DNA of 64,000 nt, from positions 62,001 to 126,000 of the forward strand of contig DEBR01000005.1 of assembly GCA_002348615.1 (NCBI GenBank), written 5' to 3'. The translations under genes and the position numbers were made by a program. This stretch comes from Candidatus Saccharibacteria bacterium UBA2951 (GTDB lineage: Bacteria; Patescibacteriota; Saccharimonadia; Saccharimonadales; Saccharimonadaceae). The notes beneath the pieces were generated by a model. The model was not told where the DNA came from and searched no databases. It saw nothing but the letters and a program-made list of their open reading frames with translations. Position 1 is the stretch's first letter, and each line of letters begins with the position of its first letter. Below, piece after piece: positions 16,083 to 23,868 of the stretch.

Positions 16083-17025
16083 TTTTAGGGTCAGCTGTTT
16101 CAAGCGCGATTTCGCGCGTACCAAGGAGTACGCCGCCGTATACGAAGTTATGTGAACCGGTCAGAGCGATTTTGCGTCCGTCCGGCATGGTGAAGATCAT
16201 GAACTTCGCGTGCAGGTAACGGTTCCTGACATATAGCGTCTTATGGTTCGAAAAGAACATACCGACCGAAATGACCATCTTGTTCAACGGGCCAGCTAAA
16301 TGAGGTGGATTAAAATAAAGCCGCGACGGTTTGGTTTTGATGATACGACTGAGCTTTCCGGTCGGGCAGTACTGCGAAACAAGCAGAATGTCAGACGCCT
16401 CTTTGGCAAGCTCAACCGCACGGCGGTAGATGATTGAATCGCCCTGGAACCCGCCATCGGTCAGAACGGTGTGGGGGCCGTATGAGAACTTATGGCTGCG
16501 GTACGCGAAGTGGCTGCGGTCCGCCTTCGTGATCTGATTGAATTCGTGTGTCAGGTCATCCGCCAAGCGATCATCTGCGCAGCGGAACATATAGTCGACG
16601 TTTCCGGTGATGTCTTTGCCATATAGGTTGACACCCCCAAAAGAAAAGACGATGTCATCGACGATCAAACATTTTATGTGTGTTCGGCCAGTCACTGGTG
16701 TCGTACTAAAACGACCAAGCCAGTTGAACGTGACGCCCTTTTTCGTCAGCTCTCGCACGACTTTCGTGGTAGCGCGTGATTTTTCTTTGAAGAACTTGAA
16801 TGGAACGAAATGCCCGCCAAGTTCACCGTACGTAAACGTATCGGCAGCTATTTGAACGCTAACGCCGCGACTGGCTGCGGCTTCAAGGGCATCGACGAAA
16901 TCGTCGGTCACGTCGTCATCCGTAAACATTAGGGACATGAAAATAACCCGGTGTTCGGCTTTTTCGATCGCCGTAATCGCGGCACGTATATAATCGGGCG
17001 TAATCAGCAGTTTCGGAGAAGACAT
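16039..17025 (-). CDS. Phospholipase D-like / cardiolipin synthase-like protein
   Basis: A 328-residue protein with two HKD-type halves: THIKCLIVDDIVFSFGGVN near residue 115 (His, Lys, Asp) and LHAKFMIF...LTGSHNF near residue 275-300, where the Asp position is replaced by a longer loop. No membrane segment is evident, unlike typical cardiolipin synthases. The family transfers or hydrolyses phosphodiester groups on lipids or nucleic acids. The start at 17025 is set by TATAAT (minus strand 17032-17037) 6 nt upstream. Substrate unknown. Confidence 0.85.
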   Translation of the reverse strand: MSSPKLLITPDYIRAAITAIEKAEHRVIFMSLMFTDDDVTDDFVDALEAAASRGVSVQIAADTFTYGELGGHFVPFKFFKEKSRATTKVVRELTKKGVTFNWLGRFSTTPVTGRTHIKCLIVDDIVFSFGGVNLYGKDITGNVDYMFRCADDRLADDLTHEFNQITKADRSHFAYRSHKFSYGPHTVLTDGGFQGDSIIYRRAVELAKEASDILLVSQYCPTGKLSRIIKTKPSRLYFNPPHLAGPLNKMVISVGMFFSNHKTLYVRNRYLHAKFMIFTMPDGRKIALTGSHNFVYGGVLLGTREIALETADPKIIRQLEAFFREHVA

Positions 17026-17031
17026 GGCCTT

Positions 17032-17037
17032 ATTATA
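17032..17037 (-). promoter_or_regulatory. -10 box TATAAT, leaderless start of the PLD-like gene
   Basis: TATAAT on the minus strand ends 6 nt before the ATG at 17025. Confidence 0.6.
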
Positions 17038-17055
17038 CGACACCGATTGTTTTGG

Positions 17056-17061
17056 TATACT
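17056..17061 (+). promoter_or_regulatory. -10 box TATACT of ppa
   Basis: TATACT precedes a leader of about 40 nt that carries AAGGAG (17095-17100), 7 nt before the GTG start of ppa. Confidence 0.5.
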
Positions 17062-17107
17062 TGTAGTAAAGAGCGTTCACTTGTAATACGAAAGAAGGAG
17101 ACGAACC

Positions 17108-17635
17108 GTGGCCGATTTTAACCAAGTACTAACCCCGGGTGATGTAGATAAAGGACTGGTGAATACCGTCGTAGAAATTCCGGAAGGCTCACGACTGAAA
17201 GTCGAATGGGACCGTGAACATGCGGCGTTCATGCTTGATCGCGTCGAGCCTGCAATCTTTGCCAAGCCATGCAACTACGGCTTTATTCCACAGACGCTGG
17301 ATGAAGACGGCGACGAGCTCGATACGCTTATCATTTGCCCTGAACCACTGCCAACTGGCGTATGGCTGGAAGCAAAAATCGTTGGAGTCATGAAATTTGA
17401 AGATGACGGCGAAGTCGACGATAAGGTCGTTGTCGTTCCTGCTGACAATCGGGACCAAGGCGACTGGATGAAGTCGATTGACGACGATCCTGTGTTGAAG
17501 CAGAAGCTAGAACACCACTTTACGCACTACAAAGACTTGAAAAAGCCAGGCAGTACCATCGTAAAAGGCTGGGGTGACGTTGAAGAGGCCAAGGCGATCA
17601 TCAAATCTTGCATTGAGCGCTGGAATAACAAGTAG
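17108..17635 (+). CDS. ppa: Inorganic pyrophosphatase, family I
   Basis: A 175-residue soluble enzyme that hydrolyses pyrophosphate from biosynthesis. The family I core is visible: KVEWD, a YGFIPQTLDEDGDELDTLII segment holding the three metal-binding acidic residues, and VVPADNRD. The start is GTG with a strong Shine-Dalgarno (AAGGAG, 7 nt spacing). The Nudix gene follows after 5 bp in the same direction. Confidence 0.96.
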   Translation: MADFNQVLTPGDVDKGLVNTVVEIPEGSRLKVEWDREHAAFMLDRVEPAIFAKPCNYGFIPQTLDEDGDELDTLIICPEPLPTGVWLEAKIVGVMKFEDDGEVDDKVVVVPADNRDQGDWMKSIDDDPVLKQKLEHHFTHYKDLKKPGSTIVKGWGDVEEAKAIIKSCIERWNNK

Positions 17636-17640
17636 GCGTT

Positions 17641-18060
17641 ATGGCTCCCCAAAGCTTAGCTAAGGTCCTCGTGAGTAACGGCGCGGGTAAGTATCTTGTG
17701 CTTCGTTCGAGTGAATGGCCAGAGAATCCTAAGCGTTCGCTTCAACCGGATTTACCGGGCGGATTAGTGGAAGACGGAGAGACGGCGATAGAAGGAGCTA
17801 TCCGGGAGCTTGAAGAAGAGACGGGACTGAAGGTACTTCCAAATGAAATGCAGCTTGTCCGTACAAAACAAGAAACTCATGACGGGAAGCTGTACGAAAG
17901 GTCTGTTTACTTCGTTACGGTCAAAAATCCAAAAATTACTCTAAGTTGGGAACACGATTCGTATCGTTGGATGAGTGCCGATGAGGTACTGAAGCTGGAA
18001 ATGCGCGAACCGTACCCGGAGCTGTTCCAATTCATGCACGAAAAGGGATTCCTAATCTAA
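17641..18060 (+). CDS. Nudix hydrolase
   Basis: A 139-residue protein with a complete Nudix box, GGLVEDGETAIEGAIRELEEETGL (residues 40-63, matching G-x5-E-x7-RE-x2-EE-x-G), followed by a beta-rich C-terminal half. It hydrolyses a nucleoside diphosphate linked to another group. The substrate cannot be read from the sequence. It lies 5 bp after ppa and is surely cotranscribed. Its TAA shares the tetranucleotide CTAA with the stop of the convergent rel gene. Confidence 0.9.
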   Translation: MAPQSLAKVLVSNGAGKYLVLRSSEWPENPKRSLQPDLPGGLVEDGETAIEGAIRELEEETGLKVLPNEMQLVRTKQETHDGKLYERSVYFVTVKNPKITLSWEHDSYRWMSADEVLKLEMREPYPELFQFMHEKGFLI

Positions 18061-19595
18061 TTCTTACGGCGTCTTGCTTTTTCACGCATGATCGCCGCGG
18101 CGTTTGTTAGCGTTTCAACAAGACCCATTTGCTTTAACTGAGAGCGAAGCTTTTCTTTTGCGTGTGACGTCTTGACGAGGTCTAGCCACGCACGTTTGGC
18201 CTGAGGCATTTTTTTAGTGATGACTTCAACCATGTCGCCGTTTTCGAGCGGTTTGTCGAACGGATGGATTTTGCCATTTACTTTAAAACTTGCCGCGTAC
18301 TTGCCGATATCGGAGTGAATAAGGTATGCGAAATCAAGCGGCAGCGCTCCGTGCGGGAGGTTATAAATATCGCCCTTCGGTGAATATATGAACATGCGCC
18401 TGCCAAACAAGTCGATATCAAGCTGTTCGCGGGGAACGTCTTCACCACGACGCAACTTTCCAGCAATTTCCTGTAGCTGGGTTATCCATTGCAACTGGCT
18501 TGGCAGCTTTTCAAGGTGCCCCTTCTTTTTGGTATAGGTGTCTGCCGTTTTTTGTTCGTGGTAATGGAAGCTTGCTGCCAATCCGCCTTCGGCATACTGG
18601 TGCATGGCGTGGGAGCGTACCTGGAATTCCACGATCTGTTCATTCGGCGTAATGACAGTCGTATGAAGACTCTGGTAACCATTGGTCTTTGGAACGGCAA
18701 TGTAATCTTTAATTCGATGGATCATCGGTTGGTACATGCCATGCAGAATGCCAAGCGTGCGGTAGCATTCGTGCTTGTTTTTGACGATGATACGAAGCGC
18801 CATAAGGTCGTATATGTCGTCTATGTTGCCATTAACCCGTTGCAACTTGCGCCATAACGAATAAACGCTTTTGACCCGGCCGTTGATCTCGAATTCCACG
18901 CCTTCTTCGGCTAAGCGCTTCTCGACTTCCTGCCGAATTTTACCAAGCTTACGAGTACTTTTGCCGAGCCGTTTTTTCAGCAGGTTCTGGGTGCGGGTGA
19001 ATTCCTTTGGGTCGACGTAGCGGAAAGCAAGCTCTTCGATTTGCATGCGCGGTCCACCCATACCCAGCCGGTCGGCCATAGGAGCAAACACCTCAAGGCT
19101 TTCACGGGCAATCTTTACCTGTTTTTCCTTCGGCATGTGCTCAAGCGTTTGCAGGTTATGCAAGCGGTCAGCGATTTTTATAATGATGACGCGTACGTCG
19201 CGGCCGATGGCGATGAGCAGTTTCGATAAATTATCCTTAGTTTGCGGCAAGTAGCTTTCAAGATCACGCATGCCAGCGCGGGCTTGGCCGACTTTCGTAA
19301 CGCCGTCTACCAAGAACGCAACGTCTTGGCCAAACAATGTTTCGATACGCTCGAGCGTCAGGTCGGTGTCTTCCACGGTGTCGTGCAAGATGCCAGCCAA
19401 AACTGAGTCGATGTCCATCTCCCAATCAATCAGTAACTTGGCGACAGCCAGCGGATGCACGATATACGGCTCGCCGCTGCGCCGCTTTTGGCCTTTATGC
19501 GCTTCAGTCGTGACATCGATGGCGTGCTCCAGTTCGAGTAACTGTCCTTCCGGATAATGCGGCCGGGCCGCCTCTATGACGTCGCGCTTCTTCAT
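18057..19595 (-). CDS. rel: RelA/SpoT-family (p)ppGpp synthetase/hydrolase
   Basis: A 512-residue bifunctional Rel-type protein. The HD hydrolase domain (about 25-180) keeps YIVHPLAVAKLL and GILHDTVEDTDL. The synthetase domain (about 215-345) keeps GRVKSVYSLWRKL, DIYDLMALRIIV and NGYQSLHTTV. A TGS domain (about 390-455) follows. The C-terminal ACT/RRM sensing domain of full-length Rel (about 730 residues) is missing, so ribosome sensing may differ. TATACT (minus strand 19602-19607) lies 6 nt before the ATG, giving a leaderless mRNA, and overlaps the divergent promoter of the small transcript at 19640. Confidence 0.95.
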   Translation of the reverse strand: MKKRDVIEAARPHYPEGQLLELEHAIDVTTEAHKGQKRRSGEPYIVHPLAVAKLLIDWEMDIDSVLAGILHDTVEDTDLTLERIETLFGQDVAFLVDGVTKVGQARAGMRDLESYLPQTKDNLSKLLIAIGRDVRVIIIKIADRLHNLQTLEHMPKEKQVKIARESLEVFAPMADRLGMGGPRMQIEELAFRYVDPKEFTRTQNLLKKRLGKSTRKLGKIRQEVEKRLAEEGVEFEINGRVKSVYSLWRKLQRVNGNIDDIYDLMALRIIVKNKHECYRTLGILHGMYQPMIHRIKDYIAVPKTNGYQSLHTTVITPNEQIVEFQVRSHAMHQYAEGGLAASFHYHEQKTADTYTKKKGHLEKLPSQLQWITQLQEIAGKLRRGEDVPREQLDIDLFGRRMFIYSPKGDIYNLPHGALPLDFAYLIHSDIGKYAASFKVNGKIHPFDKPLENGDMVEVITKKMPQAKRAWLDLVKTSHAKEKLRSQLKQMGLVETLTNAAAIMREKARRRKN

Positions 19596-19601
19596 ATTCG
19601 T

Positions 19602-19611
19602 AGTATATACT
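19602..19611. promoter_or_regulatory. Overlapping divergent -10 boxes (rel and small transcript)
   Basis: On the minus strand TATACT occupies 19607-19602 (6 nt from the rel ATG). On the plus strand TATACT occupies 19606-19611. The two boxes share two base pairs, so polymerase binding should be mutually exclusive. Confidence 0.55.
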
Positions 19612-19639
19612 GATTTTACGGACGAGAGGAGGTGAGCCT

Positions 19640-19708
19640 ATGGACGCTTTCGACACAAGCTGCCCCGACAGTAGCTTCGTACCTCGAGAGGAGCCTGACG
19701 ACTGCTGA
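19640..19708 (+). CDS. Candidate 22-residue acidic microprotein
   Basis: An ORF of 22 codons with ATG at 19640 and TGA at 19706-19708. It is preceded at good spacing by GAGGAGGTGA, one of the strongest Shine-Dalgarno sequences in the window. The product is acidic (five Asp, two Glu) with two Cys, the second being the last residue. A promoter (TATACT 19606-19611) and a strong terminator hairpin (19719-19765) enclose it, so it forms a separate transcript of about 150 nt between rel and gapA. It could encode a small protein or be a regulatory RNA whose ribosome site is the active part. Confidence 0.45.
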   Translation: MDAFDTSCPDSSFVPREEPDDC

Positions 19709-19718
19709 CACCTGTCCT

Positions 19719-19768
19719 GCCGGTAGGCGCTAAGGTCAACACGACCCAGCGCCTACCGGCTACTTTTC
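19719..19768 (+). terminator. Strong hairpin terminator after the microORF
   Basis: A perfect 13-bp stem (GCCGGTAGGCGCT/AGCGCCTACCGGC) with a 16-nt loop is followed by TACTTTT. It lies just upstream of the separate gapA promoter (TATAAT at 19772-19777). Confidence 0.75.
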
Positions 19769-19771
19769 ATG

Positions 19772-19777
19772 TATAAT
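19772..19777 (+). promoter_or_regulatory. -10 box TATAAT of gapA
   Basis: TATAAT gives a leader of about 47 nt with AAGGGAG before the gapA ATG. This is one of the longer leaders in the window. Confidence 0.6.
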
Positions 19778-19830
19778 CATAATCGATAAGCGAATTACCG
19801 ATCAACTAGTTACAAGGGAGTGGGCAGTAC

Positions 19831-20853
19831 ATGAGTAAGACCAAGATCGCCATCAACGGGTTCGGCCGGATTGGACGTAACGCATTCAAGATCGCATTTG
19901 AACGGAGCGACCTTGAAATCGTCGCTATTAACGACCTGACCGACAACGCTACACTGGCATACCTTTTAAAGCATGACAGTAATTACGGTACGTACGGTCA
20001 TGATGTTACCTCGAGTGACGAAGGAATTACCGTAGATGGAAAAGAAGTAAAGGTACTCGCTGAAAAAGACCCGGCAGCTTTACCATGGAAAGACTTAGGC
20101 GTCGACCTCGTGATTGAATCGACCGGTTTCTTTACTGACCAGGAAGGTGCTTCGAAGCATATCCAAGCCGGCGCGAAACGCGTCGTCATCTCAGGTCCTA
20201 CGAAGTCCGACGGCGTTGACACTATCGTATTAGGCGCGAACGACGATAAGGTCGAAGGCTCGACTGAAGTCATTTCAAACGCAAGCTGTACGACGAACTC
20301 ACTTGGTGCGGTCATGGCTGTCCTAGACAGCGAATTCGGTGTTGAAAAGTCGATGCTTACCACCGTTCATAGCTATACCGCCAGTCAGAAATTACAAGAC
20401 GCTCCATCGAAGGATCTTCGAGAGGGTCGTAACGCGAGCGAAAATATAGTTCCTACCAGTACAGGGGCCGCGATCGCAGTTACTAAAGTACTGCCTGGGT
20501 TAGTTGGCAAATTCGACGGTATTTCGATGCGCGTACCGACCAGCGTCGTGTCCATTAGTGATGTAACCGCGCTACTCTCTAAGGATGTAACGGTCGAAGA
20601 AGTTAACGAAGCATTCAAAAAGGCTGCCGCGCAGCCATACTTCCAGGGAATCCTGGGTGTGTCGGATGAGCCTTTAGTCAGCCGCGACTACATAGGTAAT
20701 AGCAATTCTGGCACGGTGGATCTCGCACTTACTCGCGTCGTGGGCGGCAACTTGGTAAAGGTTTGCGCCTGGTACGACAACGAATGGGGCTACAGCAACC
20801 GTCTTGTAGAACTAGTGGCAGACGTTGCCAAATCGTTGCAAAAAGTTGAATAA
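19831..20853 (+). CDS. gapA: Glyceraldehyde-3-phosphate dehydrogenase
   Basis: A 340-residue glycolytic enzyme that oxidises and phosphorylates glyceraldehyde-3-phosphate. It has the NAD-binding INGFGRIGRNAF at the N-terminus and the catalytic NASCTTNSL with Cys153. The His region is in TTVHSYTASQ, and WYDNEWGYS stands near the C-terminus. It heads a block of carbon genes in the same direction (rpiB, rpe, transketolase, aldolase, PfkB kinases). It has its own promoter and a Shine-Dalgarno. Confidence 0.97.
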   Translation: MSKTKIAINGFGRIGRNAFKIAFERSDLEIVAINDLTDNATLAYLLKHDSNYGTYGHDVTSSDEGITVDGKEVKVLAEKDPAALPWKDLGVDLVIESTGFFTDQEGASKHIQAGAKRVVISGPTKSDGVDTIVLGANDDKVEGSTEVISNASCTTNSLGAVMAVLDSEFGVEKSMLTTVHSYTASQKLQDAPSKDLREGRNASENIVPTSTGAAIAVTKVLPGLVGKFDGISMRVPTSVVSISDVTALLSKDVTVEEVNEAFKKAAAQPYFQGILGVSDEPLVSRDYIGNSNSGTVDLALTRVVGGNLVKVCAWYDNEWGYSNRLVELVADVAKSLQKVE

Positions 20854-20875
20854 ACCGCTTATACTTTGAGGTGAA

Positions 20876-21328
20876 ATGAAGATATATCTCGGCGCCGACC
20901 ACCAAGGGTTTTACTTGAAAGAAAAGGTCTTCGCATACCTAGCGAAGCATGGTTACGATGTCGAAGACGTCGGCGATAGCGAACTTGACCCGAACGATGA
21001 TTTTCCTGATTTCGCACAGCTTGCCGCCACCAGGGTCATAGGAGATACAGATGACGATCCACGAGCAATCTTACTTTGCGGTGGCGGTCAAGGTATGGCG
21101 ATGGCCGCGAATCGGTTCCGTGGTATTCGTGCGGCCGTAATTTGGGATGCGTACGAAGCCAAAATGACGCGGCACGACAACGACAGCAATGTGTTGTGTC
21201 TGCCATCACGGGTACTTGAAGACGACGAAGCCGCCTGGAAAGGTATTATTGAGACGTGGCTTAACACGCCGTTTGGGAATGCTGCCCGGTTTAGGCGCCG
21301 CAACGCGCAGATCGACGAGCTTGCTTGA
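20876..21328 (+). CDS. rpiB: Ribose-5-phosphate isomerase B (RpiB/LacAB family)
   Basis: A 150-residue enzyme interconverting ribose-5-phosphate and ribulose-5-phosphate. It has the N-terminal GADHQGFYLKEKV, the catalytic CGGGQGMAMAANRFRGIRAA (the Cys acts as base), and the NDSNVLCLPSR stretch. A TATACT box (20860-20865) plus GAGGTGA precede the ATG. Its TGA overlaps the rpe ATG by one base (TGATG), so the two are translationally coupled. Confidence 0.94.
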   Translation: MKIYLGADHQGFYLKEKVFAYLAKHGYDVEDVGDSELDPNDDFPDFAQLAATRVIGDTDDDPRAILLCGGGQGMAMAANRFRGIRAAVIWDAYEAKMTRHDNDSNVLCLPSRVLEDDEAAWKGIIETWLNTPFGNAARFRRRNAQIDELA

Positions 21329-21975
21329 TGGCCGCGACGATTGCCCCGACGGTCCTGGCTGAAACGACCGACCAGTATAAGACCATGATGGAGAAGATTC
21401 ATCAGCTGGCCGATCGCGTGCATATTGATATTTCAGACGGGGAATTCGCACCGACGTTCACAATCGGTGCCAGCGAAGCCTGGTGGCCGCAGGGCTGGCA
21501 TGCTGATATTCATGCTATGGTAGCGCGTCCGTCGGAATATGTTGAGCAGCTGATCGCTCTAAAGGCAGACCTGATAATATTCCACGCAGAAGTTAGCGAA
21601 GACTTACTGCCCATTATGCAGCGTATAAAGACGGCGGGTGTGAAAGCCGGTATCGCGTTGCAGCGCCCAACGGTACCGTCGGCCGTCACTCCGCTCATTG
21701 AACAAGCCGATCATGTGATGATCTTTAGTGGCGATTTAGGCCACTATGGCGGCACGGCCAGCCTGATGCAGCTTGAAAAGGTGCGGTTGATACGGGCAAT
21801 CAAACCGGATATCGAAATAGGGTGGGATGGCGGCGTGACGCTTGATAACGCGTTCAACCTTGCGCAAGGTGGAATCGATGTGCTAAACGTCGGAGGAACG
21901 ATAGCGAAATCGACCGACCCTGCCGCAACCTATAAGGCGCTGGTATCAGAAATTAACAAGCACGGCGTGATTTAA
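21328..21975 (+). CDS. rpe: Ribulose-phosphate 3-epimerase family protein
   Basis: A 215-residue TIM-barrel protein. Rpe signatures are visible: APTVLAE at the start, RVHIDISDGEFAPTFTIG (His and Asp metal ligands), DIHAMVARPSEY, and GWDGGVTLDNAFNLAQGGIDVLNVGG at the C-terminal phosphate site. It interconverts ribulose-5-phosphate and xylulose-5-phosphate. The ATG at 21328 overlaps the rpiB stop. A TTG three bases before is in frame but less likely. Confidence 0.92.
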   Translation: MAATIAPTVLAETTDQYKTMMEKIHQLADRVHIDISDGEFAPTFTIGASEAWWPQGWHADIHAMVARPSEYVEQLIALKADLIIFHAEVSEDLLPIMQRIKTAGVKAGIALQRPTVPSAVTPLIEQADHVMIFSGDLGHYGGTASLMQLEKVRLIRAIKPDIEIGWDGGVTLDNAFNLAQGGIDVLNVGGTIAKSTDPAATYKALVSEINKHGVI

Positions 21976-21992
21976 AACCATACCGCTCATGC

Positions 21993-21998
21993 TACAAT
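21993..21998 (+). promoter_or_regulatory. -10 box TACAAT, leaderless start of transketolase
   Basis: TACAAT ends 7 nt before the ATG at 22006. No Shine-Dalgarno sequence is present. Confidence 0.6.
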
Positions 21999-22005
21999 AA
22001 CGGTA

Positions 22006-22875
22006 ATGAGTGGGCCTCTTACGATAAAGCAAATCGAGCAAAAAGCGGTGGTGCTTCGCCGCGATATCATACGTATGCTCGAAGAAGCCGGCAGCGGGCA
22101 CTCCGCGGGGCCACTAGGACTCGCTGATCTCGTAGCAACACTTTACTTCGGTGTCATGAACTACAAACCGAAAAAGCCGGAATGGGCTGACCGCGACTAT
22201 TTTTTCCTTTCGAACGGCCACTGCGTGCCGGTACAATATGCTGCCATGGCAGAGGCGGGATTCTTTAATAAGAAAGAACTGATGACACTTCGAAAGTTAG
22301 GCTCAAGACTGCAGGGTCACCCGGAGCGCACACGACTGCCTGGCCTTGAAAATACCAGCGGCCCACTTGGAAGCGGATTAAGTCAAGCGGCCGGTGTAGC
22401 TTATAGTCTGCAGTATCTAGATAACCAGACGCACCGGTTCGTTTATTGTATTACCGGCGACGGCGAGCTTGACGAAGGTAATATATGGGAAGCCGCCATG
22501 TTCGCCGGCAAGTACAAGTTAAGTCAGCTTATAGTGTTCGTCGATCGCAACAACATACAGATCGACGGTAACACTGAAGACGTTATGCCACTAGAGGACC
22601 TGGCTGGCAAATGGCGGAGCTTCGGGTGGCACGTGCAGGAAATTGACGGCCATAACGTTGAAAGCATACTTGACGCCGTTGGCATGGCCAAAGCGATCAC
22701 GAACCGCCCTAGTGTCATCATTACGCATACGATTCCGGGTAAGGGCATCGATTTTATGGAATACGACTACCACTGGCACGGCGTACCGCCGAATCACGAA
22801 CAGGCCAAGCAGGCACTGGCAGAACTGCGGACGCTCCGTGGCAAGATCACTCACGAAGGACAGAAACATGAGTAA
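22006..22875 (+). CDS. Transketolase, N-terminal subunit
   Basis: A 289-residue thiamine-diphosphate-binding half of a split transketolase. It has SGHSAGPLGLADL (SGHxG motif), SNGHCVPVQYA, GPLGSGLSQAAGVA and the TPP motif GDGELDEGNIWEA...VDRNNIQIDG. It works as a heterodimer with the product of the next gene, with which it overlaps by 8 bp. Split transketolases are common in CPR bacteria and archaea. It shuttles two-carbon units between sugar phosphates. Confidence 0.94.
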   Translation: MSGPLTIKQIEQKAVVLRRDIIRMLEEAGSGHSAGPLGLADLVATLYFGVMNYKPKKPEWADRDYFFLSNGHCVPVQYAAMAEAGFFNKKELMTLRKLGSRLQGHPERTRLPGLENTSGPLGSGLSQAAGVAYSLQYLDNQTHRFVYCITGDGELDEGNIWEAAMFAGKYKLSQLIVFVDRNNIQIDGNTEDVMPLEDLAGKWRSFGWHVQEIDGHNVESILDAVGMAKAITNRPSVIITHTIPGKGIDFMEYDYHWHGVPPNHEQAKQALAELRTLRGKITHEGQKHE

Positions 22876-23866
22876 TTTTCATTTGGCGAAAGATATACTG
22901 ACCGATGCCGTTCAACACGAGCCGACTCGTGCCGGGTTTGGGCGTGGACTGAAACGGGCCGGTGAAGCCGATAAGAACGTGGTCGCGTTGTGTGCCGACC
23001 TGACCGAAAGCCTGCAGATGCATTTGTTCCGCGAAGCGTTTCCAAAACGGTTCATTGAAGTCGGTGTCGCCGAACAGAACCTGGTGACAGTCGCGAGCGG
23101 CCTTGCGCGTGCCGGCAAGATTCCATTCACGGCCAGCTATGCCGCCTTCAGCCCGGGCCGCAACTGGGAGCAGATAAAAACGACGGTCGCCTTGAACGAC
23201 CAGCCAGTCAAAGTAATCGGTGGCCATGCCGGCCTGTATACAGGTCCGGACGGCGCGACGCACCAGATGCTTGAAGACATTTCACTTATGCGAACTATGC
23301 CAAATATGATCGTCATTGCGCCAGGCGATAGCATTGAAGCCGAAAAGGCGACTATGGCGATAGCCAAGAACGGCAAGCCGAGCTATTTGCGACTTGCCCG
23401 TGACAAGACGGCCGTGTTCAGTACCGAGAAATCACCGTTTGAGATCGGCAAGGCTTACGTACTTCGAAGCGGAAAAGATGTCAGCTTGTTTGGAACGGGA
23501 ACGATGACATACGAACTGCTCGTTGCTGCCGAGGTGTTAGCGAGTCAGGGGATAGACGCTGAGGTAGTTCACGTTCCGACCATTAAGCCACTCGACACCG
23601 AGGCGGTCCTAAAAAGCGTTGAAAAGACCGGTCGGGCCGTCACATGTGAAGAAGCCCAAATTAACGGTGGTCTTGGTAGCGCTATTACCGAATGCGTGAG
23701 CGAATTCCTGCCCGTGCCGGTCAAGCGCTTAGGTGTCCAAGATCGGTACGGAGAGAGCGGTGACCCGAGGGCGGTCGTGGAACATTTCGGCCTTGACGGT
23801 AAAAGCTTGGCAAAAAAGATAAAAGCATTCGTGCGAAGCGTACCACAGTACAAGAAAGGATATTAA
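22868..23866 (+). CDS. Transketolase, C-terminal subunit
   Basis: A 332-residue partner of the preceding subunit, with the pyrimidine-binding and C-terminal domains: RFIEVGVAEQNLVTVASGLARAGKIPFTASYAAFSPGR (the Glu needed for TPP activation), a His-bearing HQMLEDISLMRT segment, and a transketolase_C domain from about residue 200. The correct start is the ATG at 22868, 8 bp before the end of the N-subunit gene. An upstream open frame (to 22643) is only a shadow of that gene. Confidence 0.93.
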   Translation: MSNFHLAKDILTDAVQHEPTRAGFGRGLKRAGEADKNVVALCADLTESLQMHLFREAFPKRFIEVGVAEQNLVTVASGLARAGKIPFTASYAAFSPGRNWEQIKTTVALNDQPVKVIGGHAGLYTGPDGATHQMLEDISLMRTMPNMIVIAPGDSIEAEKATMAIAKNGKPSYLRLARDKTAVFSTEKSPFEIGKAYVLRSGKDVSLFGTGTMTYELLVAAEVLASQGIDAEVVHVPTIKPLDTEAVLKSVEKTGRAVTCEEAQINGGLGSAITECVSEFLPVPVKRLGVQDRYGESGDPRAVVEHFGLDGKSLAKKIKAFVRSVPQYKKGY

Positions 23867-23868
23867 CC

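Noticed and set aside
19615..19768. Idea that the rel-gapA spacer encodes SRP RNA, 6S RNA, tmRNA or RNase P RNA.
   Set aside because: None of the conserved core motifs of these RNAs is present; an ORF with strong ribosome site fits better.
22643..22867. Apparent 75-residue N-terminal extension of the transketolase C subunit.
   Set aside because: It lies wholly within the transketolase N-subunit gene in another frame and lacks a sensible composition; the start at 22868 is typical for the family.
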